DNA of 64,000 nucleotides from Magnetococcales bacterium (GCA_015231175.1 JADGBZ010000006.1:28631-92630); one strand, 5' to 3'. Numbered from the stretch's first letter, positions 1 to 10,703 are shown. Translations and numbers: made by a program. The notes: generated from the sequence alone by a model not told the origin.

Positions 1-2624
1 AACACTATCCCGAGTTCCATGATCCGGTCCAGAAACCCCATGGCCACTACTGCGTCCCCATCATTGGGGAGATGAAGGTTTTGGGGGTGATTTGCATCTC
101 CACCCAAAAGGGACATCGACGCACGCCGGAGGAAGAGTCCTTTTTGACCTCGGTTGGGCAGACCCTGGCCAACATGATCCAGCGCAAACGCTTTGAAATG
201 GCCCTGCAACGCATCGCCGCCGAGCAGGATGTCATTCTGGCCAATACCGCCGTGGGGATCGCCTATGTGCAGGAGGGGCGTTTCATTCGCACAAACATGC
301 GGCTGGTGGAGTTGATTGGCTGGACCGATCAGGAGTTGCGCGACAAAACAGCCGAGATACTCTTTGCCTCGCATACCGAGTTCCGCACGTTGGCCCGGAC
401 AGCGCTGCGTGTCTTGCGGAAAGGACGTACCTTTCGCGCCGAACACATGATGCAACGCAAGGATGGGGGACGCTTTTGGTGCCGTTTGGTGGGCAACTCC
501 GTCGAGGATGACAGCCTGCGCAACAAGGCCATCTGGATCTTGGACGACATCACCCAGGAAAAAGAGGTGGAGGCGGCCCTGCGCCGCGCCAAAGATGCCG
601 CTGAACGGGCCAGTCGGACCAAATCCACTTTTCTGGCCAACATGAGCCACGAAATCCGCACTCCCATGAACGGCGTCATCGGCATGCTCGAATTGCTGGG
701 CAAATCCGCACTGGACCCCACGCAACGTCGTTACCTGGATGTCGCGGTCAGCTCTGCCGACATGCAGCTCAATATCATCAATGACCTGCTCGATTTTTCC
801 AAAATCGAGGCCGGTAAGCTCGATTTGGAACGGGCCCCCTACTCGCTGGTCGATGCTGTGGATGCGGTGACCCGGATCCTTTCCGCCCGGGCGCATGACA
901 AAGGGTTGGAGTTCAATTGTTTTATCGCTCCCGACCTGCCCCATCGGGTGGTCGGTGATCCCATGCGCCTGCGCCAGGTATTGATCAACCTGATCGGCAA
1001 CGCCATCAAATTTACCGCCAGAGGGGAGGTTTCCATTCGCGTCGAGACCGAGTGGCGAAGCCGGGAGTCGATTCAGGTTCGCTTCCAGGTGCTGGATTCA
1101 GGCATCGGCATCGACCATGAAACCCAGAACCGTTTGTTCAACCCCTTTACCCAGGCGGACAGCTCCACCACCCGTGAATATGGGGGCACCGGTCTGGGAT
1201 TGGTCATTTCCAAACAGCTCGTCGAGGCGATGGGCGGACACATCGGCATGACCAGCCAGTTGGGACGTGGATCGACGTTCTGGTTTTCGCTTCCTTTTGA
1301 AATTCGCGAGGGGATCGAGGCGGGAAATCTTGATGCCGTGCGCGAATTGCGGGCCCTGGTGGTGGATGGCAATGAAACCAACCGTATCCTCATCGGTGAG
1401 TATCTGGCCTCCTGGGGCACCCACTTTGAAAGCGCCTCGGGGGCGGATCGCGCCTTGGATCTGATCCAAAAGAACAGGCATTCCGGCGAGTTTTACAATC
1501 TGATCATCCTGGATATGCAGATGCCGGGTCTGGACGGCCTGGGATTGGCGCGGCGCATTCGCGGCATGTGCGGCACAGCTTCACCCCCCATGCTGATGCT
1601 GACCTCGGGTGAACAACCCGATGCATGGACGCTCCAGGAAGCAGGCATCCGCTTCTGTCTGGCCAAGCCGATTGGACAATCCCGGTTGCTCGATGCCATA
1701 TCCATGGTCGTGGCCGACCAGAGACGGGAGATGACCCCACCCCAACCGGGGAGTGATATACCACACTTCAAAGGCAGGGTGCTGCTGGTCGAAGATGTCT
1801 TTGTCAATCGAGAGGTAGCCCAGGGCATGCTCTCCCGCATGGGCCTGGAGACCAACATTGCCAACAACGGTCGCGAAGCCGTGGAACAAATCGCCGCCAT
1901 TCACTTCGATCTGGTCCTGATGGATGTCCAGATGCCGGAAATGGATGGCATCGAGGCGACCCGCCATATTCGCCAAACCATGACCGATCGACGCATTCCC
2001 ATCGTGGCCATGACCGCCCACACCCTGACGGGTGATCGGGAACGGTGCCTGGAGGCCGGCATGGACGACTACCTCGCCAAGCCGGTACGCTGGAACGACT
2101 TGGCCGGTGTCCTGGGCAAATGGCTCCCCGGAACGATCCGGCCAAGCGTTTCTTCTCCGTCAAATGACCCGCACATTCCCCAACAACCCACTGCCGTTTT
2201 CACCACATCCGGCACCCCGGCGACCGTGACCTCACCAGCCCGGAAAAAGACCGGCGGCCTGGATATGGGCACCCTCAAAACCTTGCGCGATATTCTGGCC
2301 GGGGCGCCGGGGCGCTTTGCTCTGGTCCTGGAAAAATATCTGGAAGGGGTTCCCAAATATCTCGACGACATGAGCGCTGGGTTCGAAAATGACGATGCAG
2401 AAGCCGTTTACCGGGCTGCCCACACTTTGAAATCCCAGAGTCTCTCCGTTGGCGCGGTAGAACTCTCCCGCTATTGCCGGGAGTTGGAGAGCGTCCGGGA
2501 GAAAAAAAATCTCCAGGATCTCACCGGGTATTACCAAACCATATTGGCAGAATTTTCCCGTGTCCGCCCCGCCCTGGAAGAAGAGATCAAAAGCGTTGCC
2601 GACAGCCGGGGCATCCTTCCCTGA
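1..2624 (+). CDS. Hybrid sensor histidine kinase, GAF-PAS-HisKA-HATPase-REC-REC-Hpt (5' truncated by window edge)
   Basis: The open frame already runs from base 3, so the first ATG at 72 is internal and the gene begins upstream of the window. In order I see the end of a GAF domain, a PAS domain, a HisKA box with the phospho-acceptor His in MSHEIRTPMNGVIG, a HATPase_c with DSGIGI and GGTGLGL motifs, two receivers and a C-terminal Hpt domain (AHTLKSQS). The first receiver keeps its Asp (LDMQMPG) and Lys (AKP), but its acidic pair is altered (VVDGNETN instead of DD/ED). The second receiver is canonical (VEDVFVN, LMDVQMPE, AKPV). This BarA/ArcB-like layout predicts an internal His-Asp-His phosphorelay at the membrane or in the cytosol. 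The output partner is not visible here. Confidence 0.93.
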   Translation, partial: HYPEFHDPVQKPHGHYCVPIIGEMKVLGVICISTQKGHRRTPEEESFLTSVGQTLANMIQRKRFEMALQRIAAEQDVILANTAVGIAYVQEGRFIRTNMRLVELIGWTDQELRDKTAEILFASHTEFRTLARTALRVLRKGRTFRAEHMMQRKDGGRFWCRLVGNSVEDDSLRNKAIWILDDITQEKEVEAALRRAKDAAERASRTKSTFLANMSHEIRTPMNGVIGMLELLGKSALDPTQRRYLDVAVSSADMQLNIINDLLDFSKIEAGKLDLERAPYSLVDAVDAVTRILSARAHDKGLEFNCFIAPDLPHRVVGDPMRLRQVLINLIGNAIKFTARGEVSIRVETEWRSRESIQVRFQVLDSGIGIDHETQNRLFNPFTQADSSTTREYGGTGLGLVISKQLVEAMGGHIGMTSQLGRGSTFWFSLPFEIREGIEAGNLDAVRELRALVVDGNETNRILIGEYLASWGTHFESASGADRALDLIQKNRHSGEFYNLIILDMQMPGLDGLGLARRIRGMCGTASPPMLMLTSGEQPDAWTLQEAGIRFCLAKPIGQSRLLDAISMVVADQRREMTPPQPGSDIPHFKGRVLLVEDVFVNREVAQGMLSRMGLETNIANNGREAVEQIAAIHFDLVLMDVQMPEMDGIEATRHIRQTMTDRRIPIVAMTAHTLTGDRERCLEAGMDDYLAKPVRWNDLAGVLGKWLPGTIRPSVSSPSNDPHIPQQPTAVFTTSGTPATVTSPARKKTGGLDMGTLKTLRDILAGAPGRFALVLEKYLEGVPKYLDDMSAGFENDDAEAVYRAAHTLKSQSLSVGAVELSRYCRELESVREKKNLQDLTGYYQTILAEFSRVRPALEEEIKSVADSRGILP

Positions 2625-2639
2625 GACAGTTTACCCCCA

Positions 2640-2888
2640 TCAAGCCCGTTTTTGGGCCGGTTCCCGGGCCATGGCACGGGGAACCAGCAAAAATTTATGG
2701 TCCTCGATGAGCTGTTTCATGCGGCGGCGATGCGACACGCTCAGAAGGCCTTTTTCCGCCATGTGGGCCAGCTGTTCGACCTCACCATCGCTCAGGCGGG
2801 AAAAAATCTTTTTGTAGGAGTTGTAATCCGTTGCTTCACCGAGGCGATCCAGATTGGAATTTCCCAGGACAAATGTCTGTCTCAGCAT
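2640..2888 (-). CDS. Small hypothetical protein, 82 aa
   Basis: I do not recognise the family. The product is a basic, helix-rich, soluble 82-residue protein with no signal peptide, TM segment or obvious metal site. The start is supported by a GAGGAG ribosome-binding site about 8 nt upstream on the minus strand. An AT-rich stretch at about 3000-3050 lies upstream and could hold its promoter. The gene ends 16 bases past the end of the convergent kinase gene. It is probably a real lineage-specific gene, because RBS, start and amino-acid composition agree, but no function can be inferred. Confidence 0.6.
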   Translation of the reverse strand: MLRQTFVLGNSNLDRLGEATDYNSYKKIFSRLSDGEVEQLAHMAEKGLLSVSHRRRMKQLIEDHKFLLVPRAMAREPAQKRA

Positions 2889-3087
2889 GGCTCACTCTCC
2901 TCGTTGGCGTTGCCCGGTCCTTCTGGTTTTGCAGCTGGATGAGCGACCGGGACACCTACGGGAATATCAACCTGTATGCCACGCGACCCTTGCAGGTTTC
3001 ATATTAAATAACGACATGAAAATAAACGAGTTATTTTTTAAAATCGGAAAACACCCGATCCGTGAAAGCAGCGACCCGGCAAGAAGG

Positions 3088-3123
3088 TTTTGCCGGATCC
3101 GGCAAATTTTGCCGGATCCGGCA
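3088..3123. repeat. Two tandem copies of a perfect 14-bp palindrome
   Basis: TGCCGGATCCGGCA occurs at 3091-3104 and 3110-3123, a 19-bp period, each copy preceded by TTTT. Each copy is self-complementary and the two can also pair with each other. They sit between the 3' end of pgm and the small minus-strand gene at 2640-2888. They could be an operator, a hairpin at the end of the pgm transcript or a short REP-like element. No U-run typical of an intrinsic terminator follows on the minus strand. Confidence 0.7.
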
Positions 3124-3142
3124 GGGATTGCCGGGCTGAAGG

Positions 3143-4840
<1,698 letters not shown>

Positions 4841-4888
4841 TCAGTATAATCCCGGAATGGCCGATTTCCCAACCCCTGGCGAAAGGCG

Positions 4889-5524
4889 TCAGAAAAGGCG
4901 GGGAACAAAAGCCATATCGTTGGCCAGACGCACGCTTTCACCAGCCTGGACAATGACGAACAGGCCCTGTTTCATGGCAAACTGCTCGACCCCCTGGTCG
5001 ATGACGATGCCGGCGACCGCCCCCATGATCCGCCTGTCGGCATACTCCGGGTAAAACTCCTTGAATTCACCCAATCTCTCCATATGCCGGCGCACATCGT
5101 CCACTTTCAACTCGCTTTTGACCTCCACGATCACGACGGCTGTCCCGTCGATCACCAACAGGTCGATCTCCATGTGCCGGTTGCCGGGCAGGGATGCCCT
5201 GGTACGCGGATGCACCTTGTGGACAGGTATACCCCGCTCCATGAACATGGTCTCGCAGGCTGGCGCCACCAGTCCCTCGACAAACTCCCCCCAGCGGCCA
5301 CCCAGATTGCCAACCAACTTTGAAACCTCCTTGAGCTTGCGGTCGGTTTCCTGCATCTGCCTGTCGGTCTTGGCGCTGCTCTCCTGCATGGCCCGCCTGA
5401 TTTCCTGGAATTCACGCTCCCGTTCTCTGGATCTGGCTTCCGCTCTGGCTTCCGACTCCTTGAACATGCGGTTGGTCTCTTCAAACATCTTCCAGATGTC
5501 ATCGATCGTCACATGTTGGGACAT
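4889..5524 (-). CDS. Coiled-coil protein with PD-(D/E)XK nuclease-like domain, copy 1
   Basis: A 211-aa protein starting at MSQHVTIDD. The frame is open further upstream, but AGGGGTGG precedes this ATG and the paralogue next door starts identically. The N-terminal half is a highly charged coiled coil (about residues 15-75). The C-terminal half carries EIDLLVIDG followed by VIVEVKSEL, the D...ExK arrangement of restriction-endonuclease-like folds, as in DUF3782-type proteins. Biological role is unknown; nuclease activity is inferred from fold motifs only. The last roughly 510 bp are almost identical to the gene immediately upstream (5616-6347), indicating a recent tandem duplication. The coiled coil here is shorter than in that paralogue. 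Confidence 0.8.
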   Translation of the reverse strand: MSQHVTIDDIWKMFEETNRMFKESEARAEARSREREREFQEIRRAMQESSAKTDRQMQETDRKLKEVSKLVGNLGGRWGEFVEGLVAPACETMFMERGIPVHKVHPRTRASLPGNRHMEIDLLVIDGTAVVIVEVKSELKVDDVRRHMERLGEFKEFYPEYADRRIMGAVAGIVIDQGVEQFAMKQGLFVIVQAGESVRLANDMAFVPRLF

Positions 5525-6127
5525 GGATCCACCCCTGATGGTATAATTGTTGAAAGGACTGTCAGACAAACTCTTCCACACCAAACTTTTTTTGGAAGAG
5601 CGCTGAACGGTCACATCAGAAGAGACGGGGAACAAAAGCCATATCGTTGGCCAGACGCACGCTTTCACCAGCCTGGACAATGACGAACAGGCCCTGTTTC
5701 ATGGCAAACTGCTCGACCCCCTGGTCGATGACGATGCCGGCGACCGCCCCCATGATCCGCCTGTCGGCATACTCCGGGTAAAACTCCTTGAATTCACCCA
5801 ATCTCTCCATATGCCGGCGCACATCGTCCACTTTCAACTCGCTTTTGACCTCCACGATCACGACGGCTGTCCCGTCGATCACCAACAGGTCGATCTCCAT
5901 GTGCCGGTTGCCGGGCAGGGATGCCCTGGTACGCGGATGCACCTTGTGGACAGGTATACCCCGCTCCATGAACATGGTCTCGCAGGCTGGCGCCACCAGT
6001 CCCTCGACAAACTCCCCCCAGCGGCCACCCAGGTTGCCAACCAACTTTGAAACCTCCTTGAGCTTGCGGTCGGTTTCCTGCATCTGCCTGTCGGTTTTGG
6101 CGCTGCTCTCCTGCATGGCCCGCCTGG
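4889..6127. repeat. Recent tandem gene duplication (about 510 bp arms, 727-bp offset)
   Basis: Bases from about 4895-5400 recur at about 5622-6127 with only a few substitutions, for example cagattg versus caggttg and gtcttgg versus gttttgg. Similarity falls off in the coiled-coil coding part, where copy 2 has extra heptads. Near-identity at synonymous positions argues for recent duplication or gene conversion. Confidence 0.85.
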
Positions 6128-6347
6128 TCTCCTGCCAGTCACGTTCCATTGCCTTGGATCTGGCTTCTGCTTCTTTGAATCTGGCTTCTGCTTCTTTGGC
6201 TCTGGCTTCTGCTTCTTTGGCTCTGGCTTCAGCCCTGGCCTCTGCTTCTTTGGCTCTGGCTTCAGCCCTGGCCTCCGACTCTTTGAACATGCGGTTGGTT
6301 TCTTCAAACAGCTTCCAGATATCATCGATTGTCACATGTTGGGACAT
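5616..6347 (-). CDS. Coiled-coil protein with PD-(D/E)XK nuclease-like domain, copy 2 with expanded coil
   Basis: A 243-aa paralogue of the gene at 4889-5524. The chosen ATG is preceded by GGGAGAC and begins the same MSQHVTIDD sequence. Residues of about 20-60 form a repetitive coiled coil built from AEARAKEAEAR-type heptads, expanded relative to copy 1. The C-terminal nuclease-like half is the same, with Asp in EIDLLVID and the catalytic-type EVK. The in-frame upstream ATG at 6389 lacks support. The two genes are collinear and 91 bp apart. Function is unknown. They may act as a hetero-oligomer, or one copy may be redundant. Confidence 0.8.
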   Translation of the reverse strand: MSQHVTIDDIWKLFEETNRMFKESEARAEARAKEAEARAEARAKEAEARAKEAEARFKEAEARSKAMERDWQETRRAMQESSAKTDRQMQETDRKLKEVSKLVGNLGGRWGEFVEGLVAPACETMFMERGIPVHKVHPRTRASLPGNRHMEIDLLVIDGTAVVIVEVKSELKVDDVRRHMERLGEFKEFYPEYADRRIMGAVAGIVIDQGVEQFAMKQGLFVIVQAGESVRLANDMAFVPRLF

Positions 6348-6426
6348 GGGTGTCTCCCGTGGTGGCACATGTGTCGAAAAGAGAGTCAAAAAAACGGCGG
6401 AGTCAATAGTACATCTTAACCTGGTT

Positions 6427-6813
6427 TTAGAATCTCACAGTCTTTAATTGTGGTCCAATATAGCCAACCAGGATTTTACCCGGTCCCGGGGTTGGATCGT
6501 AGTAAATGCGCCATTTGTCGCCAATTTTGACGTGGTGATTGAAAACAAGGCTGCCACCTTCAGGTGTAATGAAAGTTCTCTCTTTACCATATCTGTCCAA
6601 GGTTGCCTGAGATTCTGGGGACGAACGGCATCTCAAGGATTTTTGATCGAAGTGACCACCTGACCATTTTTGACAATATTCCTCCAGACAACGCAAGCCA
6701 ACCAGAAACCACTTTACCGTCTCACGGGGCAGGTTTTGCATCTGTTTTTCAACCTCTGCGCAAAACGCCAGAGACGGAAAGAGAGAAGATCGTCTATTCC
6801 ATACAAACTTCAA
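6427..6813 (-). pseudogene. C-terminal remnant of an ATPase-associated protein (128-aa ORF, TTG start)
   Basis: The ORF has only a TTG start, overlapping the end of the truncated ATPase ORF by 20 bases, and no clear ribosome-binding site. Its C-terminal half (about 70-125) is well formed, with the FNHHVKIGDKWRIYYDP and PGKILVGYIGP segments, so it is conserved-looking protein rather than noise. I do not know the family name. It may be the tail of a gene that once followed a full-length ATPase and became fused to its 5' part by a deletion. It could still be a functional small protein, so the pseudogene label is an inference. Confidence 0.45.
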
Positions 6814-7072
6814 ATGTATTTTTTTGTGCGTAATCGTACAATACAGATTTGAAATCTACAAAATTGACAATATCTCCATTTAATGGTAATGCAATATTGC
6901 CAATCTGTTGGTTTATTGGGTTCAAATAGTATGTTTGCATCAAAAGCAAGAACCCCTGAATAACAGACGACTTCCCCGTTCCGTTCAGTCCCGTCAAGAG
7001 CGTCAGATTGGCCAGAGAGATTGAAGCGGATGCAAAACACTTGAAATTCGTCAGATGGATGAATCGGATCAC
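6794..7072 (-). pseudogene. Truncated AAA/OLD-type ATPase, N-terminal 92 aa only
   Basis: Begins with GTG overlapping the stop of the DUF262 gene (GTGA), so it would be translationally coupled. Residues 1-92 match the start of AAA_15/DUF3696-type ATPases: LTNFKCFA, then Walker A GLNGTGKSS at about 28-36, then the GDIVNFVDFKSVLYDYA segment that normally precedes several hundred further residues. Walker B, signature and toprim or C-terminal parts are absent and a stop follows. The gene therefore looks broken by deletion, and ATP hydrolysis is not expected. Confidence 0.7.
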
Positions 7073-7581
7073 GCTCCGGGCTCCTTCTCGACAACCCTCC
7101 TGGTTGGATTGATACGACCGTAAAGATTCAACCGGACAGCCTCAGGGGTACCCTTTTCAATCATGAAAAGCGTCATTTCGGTCTCCTCGATACGGCGTTG
7201 CACATGGCGTGGCAGGTCGGTGAAGCCCTTCCCCTCAAATTCCTTCAGGAACTCCAATTTTTGCGGCAGCAATCCGTTGTCGGGATCCTGGGGAAGAACA
7301 AAATCCCGCACTGCCTCGAACCGTTGCCAACCATCGACGACGATCCACTTCTCCTCGTCTTCGACATCGACACAAAAGGCAGGCAACGGAATGCGAATCA
7401 GGACGGACTCGATCAAACGGCTTTGGTCAGCGTGACTCCACACCTCACGGGGCGGCTGACCCGGCGAAAGGTCCACTCTCCCCTCACGCATGCGCTTGAT
7501 GAGGGAAGCCAGAACCATCTGTCTGATTTCAATCTTGACCTGTCGCGGATCAAGATGGGATGCGGGTCCGGGATTAGCCAT
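7069..7581 (-). CDS. DUF262 (ParB/GmrS-like fold) protein, short form
   Basis: A 170-aa protein with the DUF262 core. QSRLIESVLIRIPLP is followed by WIVVDGWQRFEAVRDF, the DGxQR nucleotide-binding or hydrolysis motif in slightly altered form. The chosen ATG overlaps the aspS stop (ATGGCTAA) and the ORF ends in a GTGA overlap with the ATPase remnant, so the three are translationally linked. The sequence stops right after the RIN motif (RINPTRR), where DUF262 proteins often continue, so it may be shortened. DUF262/ATPase pairs occur in defence-like accessory modules. Here the ATPase is broken, so activity is doubtful. Confidence 0.72.
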   Translation of the reverse strand: MANPGPASHLDPRQVKIEIRQMVLASLIKRMREGRVDLSPGQPPREVWSHADQSRLIESVLIRIPLPAFCVDVEDEEKWIVVDGWQRFEAVRDFVLPQDPDNGLLPQKLEFLKEFEGKGFTDLPRHVQRRIEETEMTLFMIEKGTPEAVRLNLYGRINPTRRVVEKEPGA

Positions 7582-9451
7582 GCGCCTCCGTCTTGGCCGC
7601 CGGGGAGTTGGGCTCACCTTCCTTGGGTCGGAAGGTGGAGCGCAGATTAAGCTCGCGCAACTGCTCCATGGCTACAACCGAGGGGGCCTGGGTGAGAGGA
7701 CAGGCGGCTTTTTGTGTTTTCGGGAAGGCGATGACCTCGCGGATGGAGTCCAGGCCGAGCATGAGGGTGATCAGGCGATCCAGACCCAAGGCCAGGCCAC
7801 CATGCGGAGGGGCGCCATAATCCAGGGCCTTGAGGAGGAAGCCAAATTTTGCTTCGGCTTCTTCCTTGCCGATGTGCAAAAGTTCGAGCATGCGCAACTG
7901 CACATCAGGGTTGTGGATACGAATGGAGCCGCCACCCACCTCGGTGCCGTTGAGGACAAGATCATAGGCCTGGGCACGCATGTTCATCAGGGTGGGATCG
8001 GCGATCCCGCCGGTCAGTTGCACACCGGTGGCCTGGCGAAACGCGGGCAGATCGTCCGGGTGCGGTGCGGTGAAGGGGTGATGCACCGCCGTATACCGCT
8101 TGGCCTCCTTGTCCCAATCCAGAAGGGGAAAATCGGTGACCCACACCAGGGCAAAGCGGCGGTTGTCGAGCAGGTTCATGTCGTGCGCCACCTTGACCCG
8201 CAGGCGCCCCAGGGCTTCGTTGACAATACCCGCACGATCCGCCCCGAAAAAGATCAAATCACCCGGCTCGGCGCCCGAGGCGGCCTGGATGGCGGCCTTT
8301 TCGCCATCGGAGAAAAATTTGACGATGGGCGATTGCCAGCCATCCTCCTGCCAAGGGCCGTTGACCTTGATCCAGGCAAGCCCCTTGGCCCCGTAAACGG
8401 CGACGAAAGCGCCATAATCGTCGATCTGCTTACGGGTGAGCTTCCCGCCACCGGGCACCCGCAAAATTTTGATGACGCCATTCAAGCCCCGGGCACCGGG
8501 AAGATTGGCCGTCTCGGCAAACACCTTGAAGCCGGTTTGGCGCATGGCCTCGGTTATATCGGCCAACTGCATGGGGATGCGCAGGTCCGGGGCATCCAGG
8601 CCATATTTCTCCAAGGCTTCCGTATAGGTGATCCGGGGAATAGGCAGCGCAAGATCCAGGTCCATGGCCACCTTGAAGACGCGGGCGACCATCCCTTCCA
8701 CATGGGTGATGACATCGTTGACCGCGACGAAAGACATCTCCAGATCGACCTGGGTGAATTCAGGTTGCCGGTCGGCGCGCAGATCTTCATCGCGGAAACA
8801 GCGGACGATCTGGAAATAGCGGTCGTAGCCGGAAATCATCAGCAATTGCTTGAAAAGTTGCGGTGATTGCGGCAAGGCGTAAAACTGGCCAGGATTGACC
8901 CGGGAGGGAACCAGATAGTCCCGCGCCCCTTCGGGGGTGCTGCGGGTGAGCATGGGCGTTTCGATCTCCAGGAACCCGGCCTGGTCCAGATCCTGCCGGA
9001 TGGTCTGCATCACCCGGTGACGAAACATCAGGTTGTGTTGGATCGCAGGCCGGCGCAAGTCGAGAAACCGCCAGGTGAGACGGGTGCTCTCGCCGATGTC
9101 AGGGTCATCCAACTGGAACGGCAAGGAAAGAGAGGTGTTGAGAATGTCCAGGCGATCGACGTTGACTTCGATCATGCCGGTATCCAGGTTGGGATTTTCC
9201 GTCTCCTTGGGGCGACGGGCCACTTCTCCCTCCACCCGGATGACAAACTCGCTGCGCAAATCGTGCGCCTGGAGGTGGACCTGGCTCTCCCGTTCCGGGC
9301 TGAACACCACCTGGACGAGGCCGGTACGGTCCCGCAGATCGACAAAAATGACGCCGCCGTGGTCCCGGCGGCGATTGACCCATCCGCACAATTGCACACG
9401 CTGACCGAGCAGGTTTTCTCGAACTGTGTTGCAGTAGTGGCTGCGTTTCAT
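7574..9451 (-). CDS. aspS: Aspartyl-tRNA synthetase, probably non-discriminating (Asp-tRNA(Asp/Asn))
   Basis: Class IIb synthetase that charges tRNA(Asp). At 625 aa it has the N-terminal OB-fold anticodon domain, motif 2 (FRDEDLRADRQPEFTQ), the bacterial insertion domain and motif 3 (GLALGLDRL). The start chosen (MKRSHYC) follows AAGGAGAATGGC; the longer ORF upstream is spurious. The anticodon-domain loop reads RRRDHGG. His at this position, instead of the Leu of E. coli, is the family signature of non-discriminating enzymes that also make Asp-tRNA(Asn) for GatCAB. That specificity is inferred. The DUF262 gene is coupled to its 3' end. Confidence 0.96.
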   Translation of the reverse strand: MKRSHYCNTVRENLLGQRVQLCGWVNRRRDHGGVIFVDLRDRTGLVQVVFSPERESQVHLQAHDLRSEFVIRVEGEVARRPKETENPNLDTGMIEVNVDRLDILNTSLSLPFQLDDPDIGESTRLTWRFLDLRRPAIQHNLMFRHRVMQTIRQDLDQAGFLEIETPMLTRSTPEGARDYLVPSRVNPGQFYALPQSPQLFKQLLMISGYDRYFQIVRCFRDEDLRADRQPEFTQVDLEMSFVAVNDVITHVEGMVARVFKVAMDLDLALPIPRITYTEALEKYGLDAPDLRIPMQLADITEAMRQTGFKVFAETANLPGARGLNGVIKILRVPGGGKLTRKQIDDYGAFVAVYGAKGLAWIKVNGPWQEDGWQSPIVKFFSDGEKAAIQAASGAEPGDLIFFGADRAGIVNEALGRLRVKVAHDMNLLDNRRFALVWVTDFPLLDWDKEAKRYTAVHHPFTAPHPDDLPAFRQATGVQLTGGIADPTLMNMRAQAYDLVLNGTEVGGGSIRIHNPDVQLRMLELLHIGKEEAEAKFGFLLKALDYGAPPHGGLALGLDRLITLMLGLDSIREVIAFPKTQKAACPLTQAPSVVAMEQLRELNLRSTFRPKEGEPNSPAAKTEAHG

Positions 9452-9485
9452 GCCATTCTCCTTGCGACCGGTTGCCTGGGCCGGC

Positions 9486-10523
9486 TCATGGTGCCGATTC
9501 GGATGCAGCAGGGGTAACGATGGGTGAGGCGATCTGGGTGACCACATCGTCTGGATCCGGCTCCTCGGACGCAGAAATCTCCAGAGGAAGCTCCTCCACC
9601 GGGAGGTGATTCCGGGCGCGGGAGAGGGAGTCGTTGACCATCTGGGTCATGTAGGCCTTCTCCTGGGGCCGGAATTGATGACTGAGTTCCAGAGCCCTTT
9701 CGTAGGAGGCTATGGCCTGATCCCATTGGTCCAATCCGTGCCGCAGCAACCCTTTGAGGTAGTGGGTAAAGGGGTTATTGGGTTCACCCTCCAGGGAGGT
9801 TTCGACCCAGGTGTCGGCATTGTCCGGATCGCCCTGATCCAGGTAGAAGGCGGCCAATTTTTGGGCCACCTGCCAGGCGGAAACACCGCGACACTGGTCG
9901 TATTCGTCCAAAAGAAACTCTTCAGCCTCCTTGGGCCTCTCCAGCTCGACAAGCCACTCGGCATAGCGAGCGACCCAATAATCGTAGAGCATAAAAGCTT
10001 CATCGCGGGAGCCATCCAGGACTGTCTTGAGCAGTTGAACCGCCGTATCGAGCTGACCGGCCTGATAGTACGCCGAAGCCATCTCACTGCGAGCGAGAAC
10101 CGAGGCCTTCCCCCAGGGAACCCTGTCCAACGCCTCGGTTCCCATGGATTGAATCAGCGTGGCGATGGCCATGTTGCGGATGGTGGGGGTCGGAGATCCC
10201 AGTTTCCAGGTGACGGGCTCTTCCTTATCAAGGTGGCATTGTTTATATTTTTTCCCGGAACCGCAGGGGCAGTGATCGTTGCGACCGACCTTGGGAACAG
10301 GTGTGGTGTGTTGAGGACGGGCAAGAAAACCCAGTTCCGGACGCGGGGCCATATCCTTCAGACGCTCGGCAAGATACAGATACCACTTGAAAAGGGGGGC
10401 CTGGACGATGTTGTCATCATCGGCCAGCCAAGCGGCCAGCCGGGGGGTATCGGGTTCCTGGACGGCCCGGACCAACGCCTCGGCATAAATATGTGGTTCG
10501 TTGAGATTTTTTGGGGAACCCAC
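9486..10523 (-). CDS. SEC-C zinc motif protein with TPR-like repeats
   Basis: A 345-aa cytosolic protein. Residues 80-97 are [18 protein letters not shown], a textbook SEC-C zinc-binding motif (CxC...CH). Residues of about 120-300 form TPR-like helical repeats ([39 protein letters not shown]). The tail is acidic and disordered. Start is GTG at 10523 with AAAAGGAG about 8 nt upstream. It lies just upstream of aspS on the same strand with a 34-bp gap, so the two may be co-transcribed. A role in protein or RNA quality control is only suggested by the SEC-C domain. Confidence 0.8.
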   Translation of the reverse strand: MGSPKNLNEPHIYAEALVRAVQEPDTPRLAAWLADDDNIVQAPLFKWYLYLAERLKDMAPRPELGFLARPQHTTPVPKVGRNDHCPCGSGKKYKQCHLDKEEPVTWKLGSPTPTIRNMAIATLIQSMGTEALDRVPWGKASVLARSEMASAYYQAGQLDTAVQLLKTVLDGSRDEAFMLYDYWVARYAEWLVELERPKEAEEFLLDEYDQCRGVSAWQVAQKLAAFYLDQGDPDNADTWVETSLEGEPNNPFTHYLKGLLRHGLDQWDQAIASYERALELSHQFRPQEKAYMTQMVNDSLSRARNHLPVEELPLEISASEEPDPDDVVTQIASPIVTPAASESAP

Positions 10524-10562
10524 GGTGAAAACTCCTTTTTTTCCGGATATGCCAGTTCCAAC

Positions 10563-10619
10563 GGACCTGAACGTCTGGTGTATCTGCCAGTGGACCTGAA
10601 CGTCTGGTGTATCTGCCAG
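10563..10619. repeat. 28-bp direct repeat, two perfect copies
   Basis: Identical 28-bp copies at 10563-10590 and 10592-10619, separated by one T. They lie in the divergent promoter region between the SEC-C gene and gltX. The core AACGTCTGGTGTATCTGCC resembles the leader of the dispersed repeat at about 12165 (GAACGGCTGGTGTAACT), so it may be a fragment of that family. Confidence 0.8.
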
Positions 10620-10685
10620 CCAGGGGCGATATTAAACGACTTTCCCTGCTTCTGGCCAGAGCCAGTCGATATTTGCCTTTTGCCA

Positions 10686-10703
10686 GGAGATGTTATCATC
10701 TCC
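10686..10703. promoter_or_regulatory. Operator-like inverted repeat upstream of gltX
   Basis: GGAGATG-TTAT-CATCTCC, seven-base perfect arms, ends 47 bp before the gltX ATG. It could be a repressor site or a leader hairpin. No matching regulator is evident. Confidence 0.35.
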
